A stretch of 40,918 nucleotides of DNA, taken from positions 1-40,918 of the forward strand of contig JAESUH010000112.1 of NCBI GenBank assembly GCA_016763155.1. The letters are read 5' to 3'. How positions within the stretch are numbered: the first letter of the stretch is position 1; every line of letters begins with the position of its first letter. Made by a program: the position numbers and the translations under genes. The stretch is from Rhizobiaceae bacterium (GTDB lineage: Bacteria > Pseudomonadota > Alphaproteobacteria > Rhizobiales > Rhizobiaceae). Below, one piece after another: positions 8,052 to 16,916 of the stretch. Under the pieces are notes generated by a model. The model worked only from the letters and a program-made list of their open reading frames with translations, did not search any database and was not told the DNA's origin.

Positions 8052-9044
8052 ATGGAAAAACGTCAGTTGGGAAAAAACGGGCCAATGGTTTCTGCCATAG
8101 GCTATGGTTGCATGAGTTTTGCCGGATTTTACGGGAAAACGAATGAGGCAGAAAGTCATGAAGCGCTGGCCGCAGCAATCGATATGGGTATCGATTTTTT
8201 GGACACCGCAAATATTTATGGCAATGGAGTTTCTGAAAAAACGATTGGTTCGTTTTTAAAGCAGAACCCTCATGAATTTACCATTGCTACGAAGGCCGGA
8301 ATTCACAGGGACCCTGAAACCAATATTCGTGGTTTCAATAATTCACCTGAACACTTGCGATCAGCTCTCGAAAAATCATTGACGGATCTGGGTGTTGAGC
8401 ATGTGGCGCTTTATTATATTCACCGGCGTGATCATAATTATCCAATTGAAGATGTGATGGAAACGCTGATCCGTTTCAAGGATGAAGGCAAGATTGGCGG
8501 TATTGGGTTTTCTGAAATATCTCCTGCCTCCCTGCGCCGCGCGCATGCTGTGCATCCGGTGATGGCTGTTCAAAACGAATATTCATTATGGACCCGTTTG
8601 CCGGAGCTTGGCCTGATCCAGGCTTGCAAGGAATTGGGAGTGGCATTTGTTCCGTTCTCACCGCTTGGGCGCGGCATGTTTGCCAATAAAACGCCTGATA
8701 TCGCTAAATTCTCCGATGTGGATTTCCGCAAGAATACACCGCGATTTGTAGAGCCGAACTTTAGCGCCAATGTTAAGGCGCTTGAACCGTTCAAGAAACT
8801 TGCCGCCGATATGGGAACGACAACTGCCACATTGGCAATGGCGTGGGTTCTGGCTCAGGGCGATCATTTGATACCAATTCCTGGTTCTCGTTCGGCAAAG
8901 CATTTCCGCGAAGATGTGGATAGTGCAGCCCTTAAATTGAGTGCTGATAATCTGGCCAAGATTGATAAAATTCTGCCAGTGGGCTGGGCTCATGGGGATC
9001 GCTATTCAGATATTCAGCAAATTGGTGCCGAACGTTATTGTTAG
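8052..9044 (+). CDS. Aldo/keto reductase
   Basis: A 330-residue TIM-barrel NADPH-dependent oxidoreductase of the tas/YajO-like group. The catalytic Asp and Tyr are in FLDTANIYGNG. The Lys is in IATKAG, and the His is in LYYIHRRD. The NADPH-binding end is IPIPGSRSAKHFREDV. The start has a Shine-Dalgarno (GAGGA, 8040-8044). It converges tail-to-tail with the sorbosone-type dehydrogenase, their stop codons overlapping (9041-9044), so no terminator separates them. Position beside the sugar locus suggests an aldose or a related carbonyl compound as substrate, but nothing in the sequence fixes it. Confidence 0.92.
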   Translation: MEKRQLGKNGPMVSAIGYGCMSFAGFYGKTNEAESHEALAAAIDMGIDFLDTANIYGNGVSEKTIGSFLKQNPHEFTIATKAGIHRDPETNIRGFNNSPEHLRSALEKSLTDLGVEHVALYYIHRRDHNYPIEDVMETLIRFKDEGKIGGIGFSEISPASLRRAHAVHPVMAVQNEYSLWTRLPELGLIQACKELGVAFVPFSPLGRGMFANKTPDIAKFSDVDFRKNTPRFVEPNFSANVKALEPFKKLAADMGTTTATLAMAWVLAQGDHLIPIPGSRSAKHFREDVDSAALKLSADNLAKIDKILPVGWAHGDRYSDIQQIGAERYC

Positions 9045-10147
9045 TTCTCGTAGCTGATACGGTAAATTACATTGGCGTGATTATCTGATACCAGCAGTGA
9101 ACCATCTGGGAGTTCTTCCAGATCGACGGGGCGGCCAATTGGTTCCCCGTCCACTAGCCAACCATCGGCGAAAACTTCTTTACCGTTGGCATTCCCCGCC
9201 GCATCGAAACGAACTCGCATAATGCGGTAGCCGACGGGCGTTGAACGATTCCATGAACCGTGCTGGGCGACAAACGCGTCGTTTTTATACTCCGCCGGGA
9301 ACATGTCACCATTATAAAATTCGATGCCAAGATTGGCGGTGTGCGCCTGAAATTCTATCTCGGCTGGAGTAATTTTCATGGGTGGGTTTTTGTTTTCATA
9401 GCCGGCTAATTTTGTTGTTTTGCCGCCTAAGTAAGGAAAGCCGAAGTGCTGCCCGGCTTTGGTGACCCGGTTTAACTCATCGGGTGGTGTATCGTCACCC
9501 ATGCGATCTGCACCATTGTCTGTAAACCACAATTCGCCGGTTATAGGATGCCAGTCGAAGCCAACAGAGTTTCGCACGCCATCGGCAACCACTTGCCAGT
9601 TGGTCCCATCTTCGTCCATTCGAATGATTTTACCGGTATTGGCCGTCAGCTCGCAAATATTGCAGGGCGCGCCTAGGGTGACATAAAGTTTGTTGTCCGG
9701 GCCGAAATTGATAAACCGCCATCCGTGCCAACCATTATCATGCAAATCTGCGTTGATTGTTTTGAGGGCCTGAATGGGGCGTTTGGAATTGGGGTCAATC
9801 TTTTCGGACCATAGGGCAATTCTATCCTGCAGCCCCACATAGAGCGTTGAATTCTTTACCGCCACACCGTTGGGAACATTCAGGCCATTGGCGAGCATAG
9901 TCTTCTCATCAGAGATGCCATCTTTGTTTTTATCTTGCAGGGAGACGATGTGGCCGTGACGTGAACCGATGAATATGATGCCGCTTGCCGCATCATATTC
10001 AATTTGGCGCGGCGCAGTTACTTCAGCAAAGATCGAAATTTTAAATCCTGGAGGCAGGTTTATCGCGTCCAGCAAGGCGCTGCGATCTTGCGCGATTGCA
10101 GGCGTCATCAGAGCAATGGAAAAAGCGCAGAACAGTTTTCCAAACAT
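9041..10147 (-). CDS. Secreted PQQ-type aldose / sorbosone dehydrogenase
   Basis: A 368-residue beta-propeller of the glucose/sorbosone dehydrogenase family. These soluble periplasmic enzymes oxidise aldoses with PQQ. A signal peptide (residues 1-19, cleavage near AIA-Q) is followed by LPPGFKISIFAEV. Propeller motifs typical of the family include DNGWHGWRFINFGPDNKLYVTLG (split here for length: DNGWHGW, then GPDNKLYVTLGAPCN), SVGFDWHPITGELWFTDNG, and AQHGSWNRS near the C-terminus. It is last in the minus-strand sugar operon, 42 bases after the SDR gene. PQQ use is a family property; cofactor and substrate are unproven here. The stop overlaps that of the convergent aldo/keto reductase gene. Confidence 0.87.
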   Translation of the reverse strand: MFGKLFCAFSIALMTPAIAQDRSALLDAINLPPGFKISIFAEVTAPRQIEYDAASGIIFIGSRHGHIVSLQDKNKDGISDEKTMLANGLNVPNGVAVKNSTLYVGLQDRIALWSEKIDPNSKRPIQALKTINADLHDNGWHGWRFINFGPDNKLYVTLGAPCNICELTANTGKIIRMDEDGTNWQVVADGVRNSVGFDWHPITGELWFTDNGADRMGDDTPPDELNRVTKAGQHFGFPYLGGKTTKLAGYENKNPPMKITPAEIEFQAHTANLGIEFYNGDMFPAEYKNDAFVAQHGSWNRSTPVGYRIMRVRFDAAGNANGKEVFADGWLVDGEPIGRPVDLEELPDGSLLVSDNHANVIYRISYEN

Positions 10148-10189
10148 AGGCTCGTTTCCTTTTCAGGCGATGATTTAAGAACCTGTGAT

Positions 10190-10960
10190 CTAGACCCAGC
10201 CGCCGTCAACGATAAAATTTTGTCCGCTACACATAGCAGATGCATCTGATGCAAGGAACAGTGCCATTTGTGCAAGGTCATCCGGCATGACACGACCGGG
10301 CAGGAACTGGCTTTCGTCGATCAGTGCGTTGGCTTCGTCATCAATCCACAAACGGATTTGTTTTTCAGTCATCACCCAGCCTGGCACGAGCGTATTTACG
10401 CGGATGCGGTCTTTGCCCAAATCTCTGGCAAGCGCGCGGGTCAGGCCGTGGGTCCCGGCCTTGCAGGCCTGATAGACCACAAGCGTCGGCACCGCCATCA
10501 TCCAGCTAATGGATCCGAAATTGATGATGGAGCCACCACCGGCTTTTTTCATCATGGGAGCAATAGTCTGGGCTGCAAACATGGCGTGCTTCAGATTTAT
10601 TGCAATGAACTGATCGAACTTTTCGCTATCCACTTCTTCTAGAGAATGACGCAGATCATTGGCGGCGTTATTTACTAGCGTGGTGAACGGGCCGAAACTA
10701 TTGGCGGCTTCTTCAATGACATTTTGGTAGGTCGGAATGTCCGTAATATCGCATTCATTGAAGCGGACCTTTTGGCCTTTAGCGTTCAATTCTGCTTCAA
10801 GAGCTTCGCCGGCAGCTTTATCAATATCGACAAACGCGGTGCTGGCTCCTTGTGCCGCAAAGCCTCGCACCAGCGCTTCGCCAATGCCAGATGCACCACC
10901 GGAAATGAATACGCTGCGTCCTTTTAGACCAGGGTAAATTGCGGGAAGGGATTTTTCCAT
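10190..10960 (-). CDS. Sugar 1-dehydrogenase-like SDR (galactose/xylose dehydrogenase type)
   Basis: A 256-residue SDR. The N-terminus (AIYPGLKGRSVFISGGASGIGE) and the segment around NFGSISW resemble Caulobacter D-xylose dehydrogenase and rhizobial/pseudomonad galactose dehydrogenases, which oxidise C1 of aldoses to lactones. Rossmann motif SGGASGIG at 20-27; Asp45 after strand 2 (VDID) favours NAD. Catalytic Ser150, Tyr163 and Lys167 (YQACK). Start supported by GAGG six bases upstream. It lies 32 bases after gguB in the chvE operon, so the transported sugar is the likely substrate. Galactose is favoured because dgoK and dgoA are across the divergent promoter; xylose, arabinose or glucose remain possible. 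Confidence 0.87.
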   Translation of the reverse strand: MEKSLPAIYPGLKGRSVFISGGASGIGEALVRGFAAQGASTAFVDIDKAAGEALEAELNAKGQKVRFNECDITDIPTYQNVIEEAANSFGPFTTLVNNAANDLRHSLEEVDSEKFDQFIAINLKHAMFAAQTIAPMMKKAGGGSIINFGSISWMMAVPTLVVYQACKAGTHGLTRALARDLGKDRIRVNTLVPGWVMTEKQIRLWIDDEANALIDESQFLPGRVMPDDLAQMALFLASDASAMCSGQNFIVDGGWV

Positions 10961-10992
10961 TCGGGCCTCATGCTTGATTTGGATTTGTGAAA

Positions 10993-12180
10993 CTAATTTG
11001 ATTTGTTTTTATTATACACATCAAAAATCACAGCGGCCAAGAGTACCAGCCCCTTAATGACTTGTTGCCAATCTATGCCGACGCCAACAATGGACATGCC
11101 ATTATTCATCACGCCCATGATGAATGCACCAACGACCGCGCCGATGATTTTTCCAACGCCACCAGACATGGATGCCCCGCCGATGAAGACAGCGGCAATC
11201 ACGTCCAGCTCAAATGCCACTCCGGCTTTCGGGGTGGCGGTGTTTAGGCGTGCTGCAAAAATCAGACCAGCAAGTGCAGCCAACATGCCCATATTGGCAA
11301 AGGTCAGGAAGGTTAGCCGTTTGGTTTTGATGCCTGAAAGTTGGGCCGCCTTCTCATTGCCGCCAAGGGCATAAATCCTGCGGCCGACGGTGGTGGAGTT
11401 GGTGATGAATGTATAAATCGAAGTCAGCACCGCCATGGTGATCAACACATTTGGCAAGCCCCGGTAGGTGGCCAGTAAAAATGTGATGTAGATAATTGCA
11501 AAGGCAATCAGACCATTTTTGGCGAGGAAGAACGCGAAGGGTTCGTCATTCATACCGAATTTTGCCTGTCGCGCGCGGTTGCGTGCTGCAAGGGCAACAA
11601 TGGTTGCCGCACCCGAAGTGCCGATCAGTAAGGCGGTCATGTTGAAACGTTCAAAACCGAAATCAAATATATCCTTCACAAACCCGGTGCTGAGGAGCTG
11701 AAAAGTTTTGGGAAAAGGACCGACGGACTGGCCTTCCAGCAGCCACAATGTGAGGCCGCGAAAGACCAACATGCCTGCCAGTGTCACGATGAAAGAGGGA
11801 ATACGCCAATAGGCGATCCAATAGCCTTGGGCGGCACCAATGATGGTTCCTGCCAAAAGGCATATGGGAACCGCAATATAGATCGACATTTCCCATTGTA
11901 CCATCATTATCGCTGCCAGCGCTCCGATGAAGCCTGATACGGAACCCACAGAAAGATCAATATGGCCGGCAACAATTACCAACAACATGCCCAGAGCCAT
12001 GATGATGATATAGCTGTTTTGCAGGAATAAATTGGTCAGGTTAACCGGACGCATCAGAGTGCCTTCGGTCATATATTGGAAGAAGACCATGATGACCACC
12101 AGCGCCAGCAACATGCCGTATTCGCGCAAATGGGTTTTCATATAAGAGCCGATTGAGGCCGTCGAGGTTTGATTTGCCAT
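10993..12180 (-). CDS. gguB: Sugar ABC transporter permease (GguB/XylH type)
   Basis: The membrane subunit of a CUT2-family monosaccharide importer, with about ten hydrophobic segments. The family core is GHIDLSVGSVSGFIGALAA (about residue 75) with GGASMSGGVGKIIGAVVGA in the C-terminal half. The start used here is ATG 12180 (MANQTS...); an in-frame ATG nine bases further up and another still higher (12207) are possible, but neither has a better ribosome site. It is third in the chvE-gguA-gguB operon. The 65 bases between it and gguA hold a repeat-type palindrome. Assignment follows the neighbouring ChvE-like protein; XylH would be the alternative name. Confidence 0.9.
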   Translation of the reverse strand: MANQTSTASIGSYMKTHLREYGMLLALVVIMVFFQYMTEGTLMRPVNLTNLFLQNSYIIIMALGMLLVIVAGHIDLSVGSVSGFIGALAAIMMVQWEMSIYIAVPICLLAGTIIGAAQGYWIAYWRIPSFIVTLAGMLVFRGLTLWLLEGQSVGPFPKTFQLLSTGFVKDIFDFGFERFNMTALLIGTSGAATIVALAARNRARQAKFGMNDEPFAFFLAKNGLIAFAIIYITFLLATYRGLPNVLITMAVLTSIYTFITNSTTVGRRIYALGGNEKAAQLSGIKTKRLTFLTFANMGMLAALAGLIFAARLNTATPKAGVAFELDVIAAVFIGGASMSGGVGKIIGAVVGAFIMGVMNNGMSIVGVGIDWQQVIKGLVLLAAVIFDVYNKNKSN

Positions 12181-12201
12181 GTTCTTATCCATTTGTATTA
12201 C

Positions 12202-12250
12202 GCACAATTTATCCGAAAACCGGTTCCCACTTTTCGGATTGTGCTTTAGC
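12202..12250 (-). repeat. Half-copy of a rhizobial-type mosaic palindrome between gguA and gguB
   Basis: An imperfect palindrome: GCACAAT (12202-12208) pairs with ATTGTGC (12238-12244), and CCGAAAA with the TTTTCGG inside. The loop is rich in CCGGTTCCCA. It ends in the octamer GCTTTAGC (12243-12250). The right half is homologous to the second palindrome of the element at 35785-35892 (shared CCCACTTTT and GCTTTAGC). The complementary GCTAAAGC supplies the TAA stop of gguA. Confidence 0.8.
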
Positions 12251-13766
12251 CCTTCACGATCATCGACATGATTTGTTCCTGATCGGATTTTGATGCAACA
12301 ACTTCGCCTGCAAATGCGCCTTCATTCATCACGTAAATGCGGTCACACATGCCAAGCAGCTCCGGCATTTCTGATGAAATCAGGATGATGCCTTTGCCCT
12401 CATGGGCCAGCTGGTTGATGATGGTGTAAATTTCAAATTTTGCGCCAATATCAATGCCCCTGGTTGGTTCATCCAGGATCAGCAATTGTGGGTTGGCAAA
12501 CAACCATTTGCTCAACACAACTTTTTGCTGGTTGCCGCCGGACAAATTGACCACTTTCTGAAAAACGCTGGGCGTTCGGATGTTCAGGGTTTCGCGGTAA
12601 TCTTCTGCAATGCGTCGCTCAGAAGTGTCATCGATCACCCCATTGGAGGAAACTCCGGGCAGGTTGGAAAGAGTAATGTTGCGTACGATATTTTCTTCCA
12701 GCACCAGGCCCAGTTCCTTACGGTCCTCGGTGACATAACATATGCCATTTTTGATTGCCGAGGGGACGGTTGATGCATCGATTTCCTTGCCGTTCATGAA
12801 TACTTTGCCGGAAATATTCTGACCGTAGGATTTGCCAAAAATGCTCATGGCCAATTCTGTTCGGCCCGACCCCATCAGACCGGCAATGCCAACTACTTCA
12901 CCGCATGAAACACTGAGATTGATATTCTTGATCATCTGGCGGTCGGAGTGTTCGGGATGCCAAACGTTCCAGTTTGAAATTTCAAACAGCTTTTCTCTGA
13001 TATTAGGCGTGCGCTCAGGGTAGCGGTGGGCCATATCGCGCCCAACCATATCGCGAATGATATGTTCTTCGCTAATTTTATCAGCATGACAATCAAGCGT
13101 TGAAACAGTTGCGCCATCGCGCAAAACGGTAATGGTATCTGCCACCTGACTGACTTCATTCAACTTGTGAGAGATCAAAATAGAAGCGATGCCCTGCTTT
13201 TTGAATTCTAGTAACAGGTCTAAAAGTTTCTGACTGTCATTTTCCTGAAGGGAAGATGTGGGTTCATCCAATATGAGCAGTTTTACTTTTTTGGACAGGG
13301 CTTTGGCGATTTCCACCAATTGCTGTTTGCCAACCCCAATGGCGTCAATCAATGTGGATGGCTTTTCGTCGAGGCCGACTTTTTTTAATAACTCAACGGA
13401 ACGAGCAAAAGTCTCGGGCCAGCTGATGACGCCATTCGTTTGGATTTCATTGCCAAGAAAAATGTTTTCTGCAATCGACAGAAGTGGCACCAGAGCCAGC
13501 TCCTGGTGGATAATAATGATGCCTTTATTTTCGCTGTCGGTGATGCTGCCAAAGGCTACAGTCTCGCCTTCAAAAACAATCTCGCCGTCATAACTGCCAT
13601 GGGGATAAACACCGCTTAGCACCTTCATCAGGGTTGATTTGCCAGCGCCATTTTCGCCAACGAGAGCGTGAATTTCTCCGCTCTTTACTTTGAGATTTAC
13701 ATCATCAAGCGCCTTCACCCCAGGAAAACTCTTGGTGATGCCGCGCATCTCCAAAATTGTATTCAT
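12246..13766 (-). CDS. gguA: Sugar ABC transporter ATP-binding protein (GguA/XylG type)
   Basis: The 506-residue ATPase of a CUT2 monosaccharide importer, with two fused ABC domains. N-terminal domain: Walker [10 protein letters not shown] (37-45), degenerate signature [14 protein letters not shown], Walker [13 protein letters not shown]-terminal domain: degenerate Walker [11 protein letters not shown], signature [15 protein letters not shown], Walker [13 protein letters not shown]. The weak P-loop in the second half is normal for this family. The start chosen is ATG 13766 (MNTILEMRG) with GGA nine bases upstream; the 16 extra residues of the longer frame lie in the hairpin leader and are not family-like. 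The stop TAA lies within the terminal octamer of a repeat. Confidence 0.92.
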   Translation of the reverse strand: MNTILEMRGITKSFPGVKALDDVNLKVKSGEIHALVGENGAGKSTLMKVLSGVYPHGSYDGEIVFEGETVAFGSITDSENKGIIIIHQELALVPLLSIAENIFLGNEIQTNGVISWPETFARSVELLKKVGLDEKPSTLIDAIGVGKQQLVEIAKALSKKVKLLILDEPTSSLQENDSQKLLDLLLEFKKQGIASILISHKLNEVSQVADTITVLRDGATVSTLDCHADKISEEHIIRDMVGRDMAHRYPERTPNIREKLFEISNWNVWHPEHSDRQMIKNINLSVSCGEVVGIAGLMGSGRTELAMSIFGKSYGQNISGKVFMNGKEIDASTVPSAIKNGICYVTEDRKELGLVLEENIVRNITLSNLPGVSSNGVIDDTSERRIAEDYRETLNIRTPSVFQKVVNLSGGNQQKVVLSKWLFANPQLLILDEPTRGIDIGAKFEIYTIINQLAHEGKGIILISSEMPELLGMCDRIYVMNEGAFAGEVVASKSDQEQIMSMIVKG

Positions 13767-13787
13767 CACAAAATTTCCATAATCAAA

Positions 13788-13811
13788 GGCCCGCCAGTAG
13801 ACCAGCGGGCC
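13788..13811 (-). terminator. Intercistronic GC-rich hairpin between chvE and gguA
   Basis: On the minus strand a 7-bp stem GGCCCGC / GCGGGCC with a 10-base loop is followed by TTTGATT, 18 bases after the chvE stop. It looks like a partial terminator or a 3'-end stabiliser that would keep the binding protein more abundant than the ATPase and permease, as is common for importers (inference). Confidence 0.65.
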
Positions 13812-13829
13812 CAAAGCATTTTTCGGTGC

Positions 13830-14888
13830 TTACTTAATCTGATCCATTTTGTAATAGCCAGAGCCAATCAGGACTTTTTCCCAATTGGAAATGTCAACGG
13901 ATACCGGCTCCAACAGAAAAGACGGGATTACTTTCACGCCATTATTGTAAGTTTTGGTGTCGTTGATTTCAGGTGTGCCGCCACCGATCAAAGCTTCAAC
14001 CATGCCAACGGTTACACGTGCAAGTTCGCGTGTATCCTTGAAGACAGTTGAATATTGTTCGCCTGCAAGCAGGGCTTTAACGGAGGGAACTTCTGCATCC
14101 TGACCAGATACCAGAGGCATTTTCTCGTCGCCAGAACCATAGCCCACGCCTTTCAGCGATGAGATAATGCCGATGGAAAGGCCGTCATAAGGAGACAGGA
14201 CTGCATCCACTTTTGCATCAGTGTAATAGGCTGAAAGGAGGTTATCCATCCGTGACTGCGCTACCGCGCCGTCCCAGCGCAAAGTGCCTACTTTATCCAT
14301 GCCCATCTGGCCAGATTTAACAACCATTTTTCCGGAATCGATCAATGGCTGAAGGACGGACATCGCACCATTATAAAAGAAGAATGCGTTGTTATCATCG
14401 GGTGAACCGCCGAACAGTTCGATGTTGAACGGGCCGTCGCCTTTTAGGCCGTTTACCAAGGATGTTGCCTGTTGAACGCCCACTTTGAAGTTGTCGAATG
14501 TGGCATAGTAATCCACATTGCCGCTATCGCGGATCAAGCGGTCATAGGCGATTACCTTGATGCCTGAAGCAGCGGCATTTTCCAAAGCGTTGGAAAGGGT
14601 GGTGCCATCGATTGCCGCAATAACCAGAACATTCACGCCTTTAACGATCATGTTTTCGATTTGAGCAAGCTGGTTTGGAATGTCATCTTCAGCGTATTGC
14701 AGATCAGTTTTGTAACCGGCTGCTGCGAACTGCTCGACCATGGAATTTCCATCGGAAATCCAGCGGGCAGATGATTTTGTCGGCATTGCAATACCCACAT
14801 AGCCTTTATCCTGCGCATAGGCCGCTGCAGATGAAAGTATTACGGCTCCCATGGCAAAGGTGGCGATAAGTGATTTAACTAATTTCAT
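13830..14888 (-). CDS. chvE: Periplasmic monosaccharide-binding protein, ChvE ortholog
   Basis: A 352-residue CUT2 solute-binding protein. A signal peptide (1-25, cleavage AYA-QDK) precedes [36 protein letters not shown] and [12 protein letters not shown]. These match from memory the Agrobacterium ChvE, which binds galactose, glucose, arabinose, xylose and sugar acids and also signals chemotaxis and virulence sensing there. ATG 14888 is preceded by a strong GGAGGA; an upstream TTG in frame would use the Shine-Dalgarno itself as coding and is rejected. It is first gene of the minus operon and divergent from the LysR gene, the same arrangement as chvE/gbpR in Agrobacterium. Whether it signals as well as transports cannot be seen. 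Confidence 0.93.
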   Translation of the reverse strand: MKLVKSLIATFAMGAVILSSAAAYAQDKGYVGIAMPTKSSARWISDGNSMVEQFAAAGYKTDLQYAEDDIPNQLAQIENMIVKGVNVLVIAAIDGTTLSNALENAAASGIKVIAYDRLIRDSGNVDYYATFDNFKVGVQQATSLVNGLKGDGPFNIELFGGSPDDNNAFFFYNGAMSVLQPLIDSGKMVVKSGQMGMDKVGTLRWDGAVAQSRMDNLLSAYYTDAKVDAVLSPYDGLSIGIISSLKGVGYGSGDEKMPLVSGQDAEVPSVKALLAGEQYSTVFKDTRELARVTVGMVEALIGGGTPEINDTKTYNNGVKVIPSFLLEPVSVDISNWEKVLIGSGYYKMDQIK

Positions 14889-14982
14889 TGTTTCCTCCAA
14901 TTTTTTTGACCTACCGGTTGGTTTTGAACGTCCGGCTTTGATCTTAAACAGTGTTTAGTCTGTGATTTAACGAACCAGTTTT

Positions 14983-15038
14983 ATGCTATTTGGCATCAAC
15001 ATACCAGTCAAATTACTTTATAGTTTGATTGCATACCA
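14983..15038 (-). promoter_or_regulatory. chvE promoter with candidate LysR-type binding sites
   Basis: On the minus strand TTGACT (complement of 15006-15011) and TAGCAT (complement of 14983-14988) are 17 bases apart. Immediately upstream of and overlapping the -35 is an imperfect 8+5+8 dyad TCAAATTA / TAGTTTGA (15008-15028). The 7-mer CATACCA occurs at 15000-15006 and again at 15032-15038, 32 bases apart, about three helical turns. The placement suits activation by the divergent regulator (inference). Confidence 0.55.
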
Positions 15039-15061
15039 AAATTAGTATATCGGTGTTTTTT

Positions 15062-15991
15062 ATGACCAGCACCAAGACAAAGAACCTGAAACTTAATCAG
15101 TTGAGATTGATCTCTGCTATCGCGGAACATGGGCAGCTTTCTATCGCTGCAAATTCCCTCTCCATCACCCAGCCTGCTGCGTCGCGAACGCTGGCGGAGA
15201 TCGAACAGATACTTGGGACAAAACTATTTGAGCGTCGTGCAAAAGGTATGGAGCTGTCACTGATTGGTAAGGTGATGGCGGAGAGGGCCAATAAGGTCTT
15301 GATTGAAATGCGGGAAATTTCCCGCGAGGTGGAAGAGTTAAAACTTGGCATTGGCGGGGTGGCCCGAGTTGGGGCGGTTACCGGAGCTGCCGTGACCTAT
15401 GTGGTGCCAGCGCTTCAACAGTTGAAAAAGACCTCCCCCTATGCGGAGATCCACGTTGATGTTGGTTCAAGCGATGTGCTGGTGCGAGACCTCATGGCGG
15501 GGGTTCATGATTTTGTGCTTGGCCGTATACCAACGATTATTGACAGTCGAAATTTTGATGTGACACGCGCCCAAACGGAAACTGTGGACCTGATTGTTCG
15601 CAGTGGCCATGAACTTACTGATAGGGGGATTTTGTCTTTGCGTGATTTGGAATCCTATGAATGGATCATTCAATCAGTGGGTGCGCCAATTCGAGGTGCG
15701 ATTGAAACCAGTTTTCTGGATACTGGTGCAACCATGCCGCGCCAGATTATCAATACGACTTCACTATTGGTAATGATTGCGATGTTGGCGAGTTCTGATG
15801 GGATTGTGGCAATGTCGCGTGAAATGTCTGAACTTCTGATTGATTCAAAAGTTGGCGGTAATTTGGTTGCCTTGCCGCTAGAGGAAAAAATTGTGGTTGC
15901 ACCCTATTATTTGATTGAGGTGAAAGGCCGAAAATTATCGCCGGTATCAGATCGCCTGAAAACTCTGGTTATGCAACAGCTTGAAAGTTGA
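15062..15991 (+). CDS. gbpR: LysR-family regulator, GbpR-like
   Basis: A 309-residue LysR-type regulator. The N-terminal winged HTH is about residues 8-66 (LNQLRLISAIAEHGQLSIAA, QPAASRTLAEIE, GTKLFERRAKGMEL), followed by a periplasmic-binding-like effector domain. Start set at ATG 15062 (MTSTKT); an in-frame TTG at 15029 would add eleven unconvincing residues inside the promoter region. It is divergent from chvE and leads dgoK-dgoA. In Agrobacterium the LysR protein GbpR sits divergently beside chvE and activates it in response to sugars; position and family support the same role here. It probably also controls dgoKA downstream. Confidence 0.85.
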   Translation: MTSTKTKNLKLNQLRLISAIAEHGQLSIAANSLSITQPAASRTLAEIEQILGTKLFERRAKGMELSLIGKVMAERANKVLIEMREISREVEELKLGIGGVARVGAVTGAAVTYVVPALQQLKKTSPYAEIHVDVGSSDVLVRDLMAGVHDFVLGRIPTIIDSRNFDVTRAQTETVDLIVRSGHELTDRGILSLRDLESYEWIIQSVGAPIRGAIETSFLDTGATMPRQIINTTSLLVMIAMLASSDGIVAMSREMSELLIDSKVGGNLVALPLEEKIVVAPYYLIEVKGRKLSPVSDRLKTLVMQQLES

Positions 15992-15995
15992 GAAT

Positions 15996-16916
15996 ATGGA
16001 TTTGGTTCGAGCTAATTGGATAGCTGTTGACTGGGGCACGACGAATATGCGCGCCTGGGCAATGGGTGGTGGTGATAAAATTCTTGCCCGTGTAAATTCC
16101 GACCGGGGTATGGGAACTTTGAACCAGGCTGAGTTTGAGCCTGCTCTGCTGGAATTGATCGCGCCTTGGCTGCACGAAACTGATGTGACCGATGTGGTTG
16201 CATGTGGCATGGTGGGGGCACGTCAGGGATGGGTGGAGGCACCTTATGGCGTAGTGCCTTGTGAACCGTTTTCCGGGGAAAGTATTATCAGTTTTTCACC
16301 GTGGGATCAGCGTTTGCGTATGCATATTATTGCGGGTCTCAGTCAGGCGGAACCTGCCGATGTGATGCGTGGAGAAGAGACGCAGATTGCCGGATTGTTG
16401 GCTGGTGATCAGGGTTTCAAAGGTGTCATTTGCTTGCCTGGAACCCACACGAAATGGGCATGGGTCGAAGGTGAAAAAATTACGAAATTTTCCACCCATA
16501 TGACAGGGGAATTATTTTCTCTATTGGCTGAAAAATCCGTGTTGCGCCACACGATTGCAAGTGAAGGTTGGGATGATGCTGAATTTTCCAAATCCTTTAA
16601 CTCAGCGCTTGAGAACCCGGTTGAAATCACCGCTCATTTATTTTCGTTGAGGGCGGAAGCGTTGATTGGGGATCTTTTGCCGGAGGTGGCCAGGGCACGT
16701 TTATCTGCATTGCTGCTTGGTCTTGAATTTGCTGCCATGAGGACCAATTGGCAGGGGCAGAAGATCGCAATTATCGGGTCAGATAGAATTGCTAAAATTT
16801 ATCAGCAGGCTTTCTTACTGCAAAATGAGCAACCAATTATGTTTGACGCAGAAGCGTTGACCCTTGGCGGGCTGATAAATGCTCATAGCCAATTACAATT
16901 GAAGGAATTGAAATGA
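15996..16916 (+). CDS. dgoK: 2-dehydro-3-deoxygalactonokinase
   Basis: Phosphorylates 2-keto-3-deoxygalactonate with ATP, giving KDPGal for the aldolase encoded next. The 306-residue product has the family N-terminus WIAVDWGTTNMRAW, VACGMVGARQGWVEAPY, the strongly characteristic LPGTHTKWAWVEG, and THMTGELFSLLAEKSVL. ATG 15996 is four bases after the LysR stop; a TTG 15 bases earlier is possible. The gene overlaps dgoA by four bases (ATGA). This step belongs to the DeLey-Doudoroff galactose route, so the cluster points to galactose or galactonate use. Confidence 0.93.
   Translation: MDLVRANWIAVDWGTTNMRAWAMGGGDKILARVNSDRGMGTLNQAEFEPALLELIAPWLHETDVTDVVACGMVGARQGWVEAPYGVVPCEPFSGESIISFSPWDQRLRMHIIAGLSQAEPADVMRGEETQIAGLLAGDQGFKGVICLPGTHTKWAWVEGEKITKFSTHMTGELFSLLAEKSVLRHTIASEGWDDAEFSKSFNSALENPVEITAHLFSLRAEALIGDLLPEVARARLSALLLGLEFAAMRTNWQGQKIAIIGSDRIAKIYQQAFLLQNEQPIMFDAEALTLGGLINAHSQLQLKELK

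Noticed and set aside
10993-14888. Naming the importer xylFGH
   Set aside because: The binding protein matches ChvE stretch by stretch and the divergent LysR gene matches gbpR placement; xylose may still be one of its substrates.
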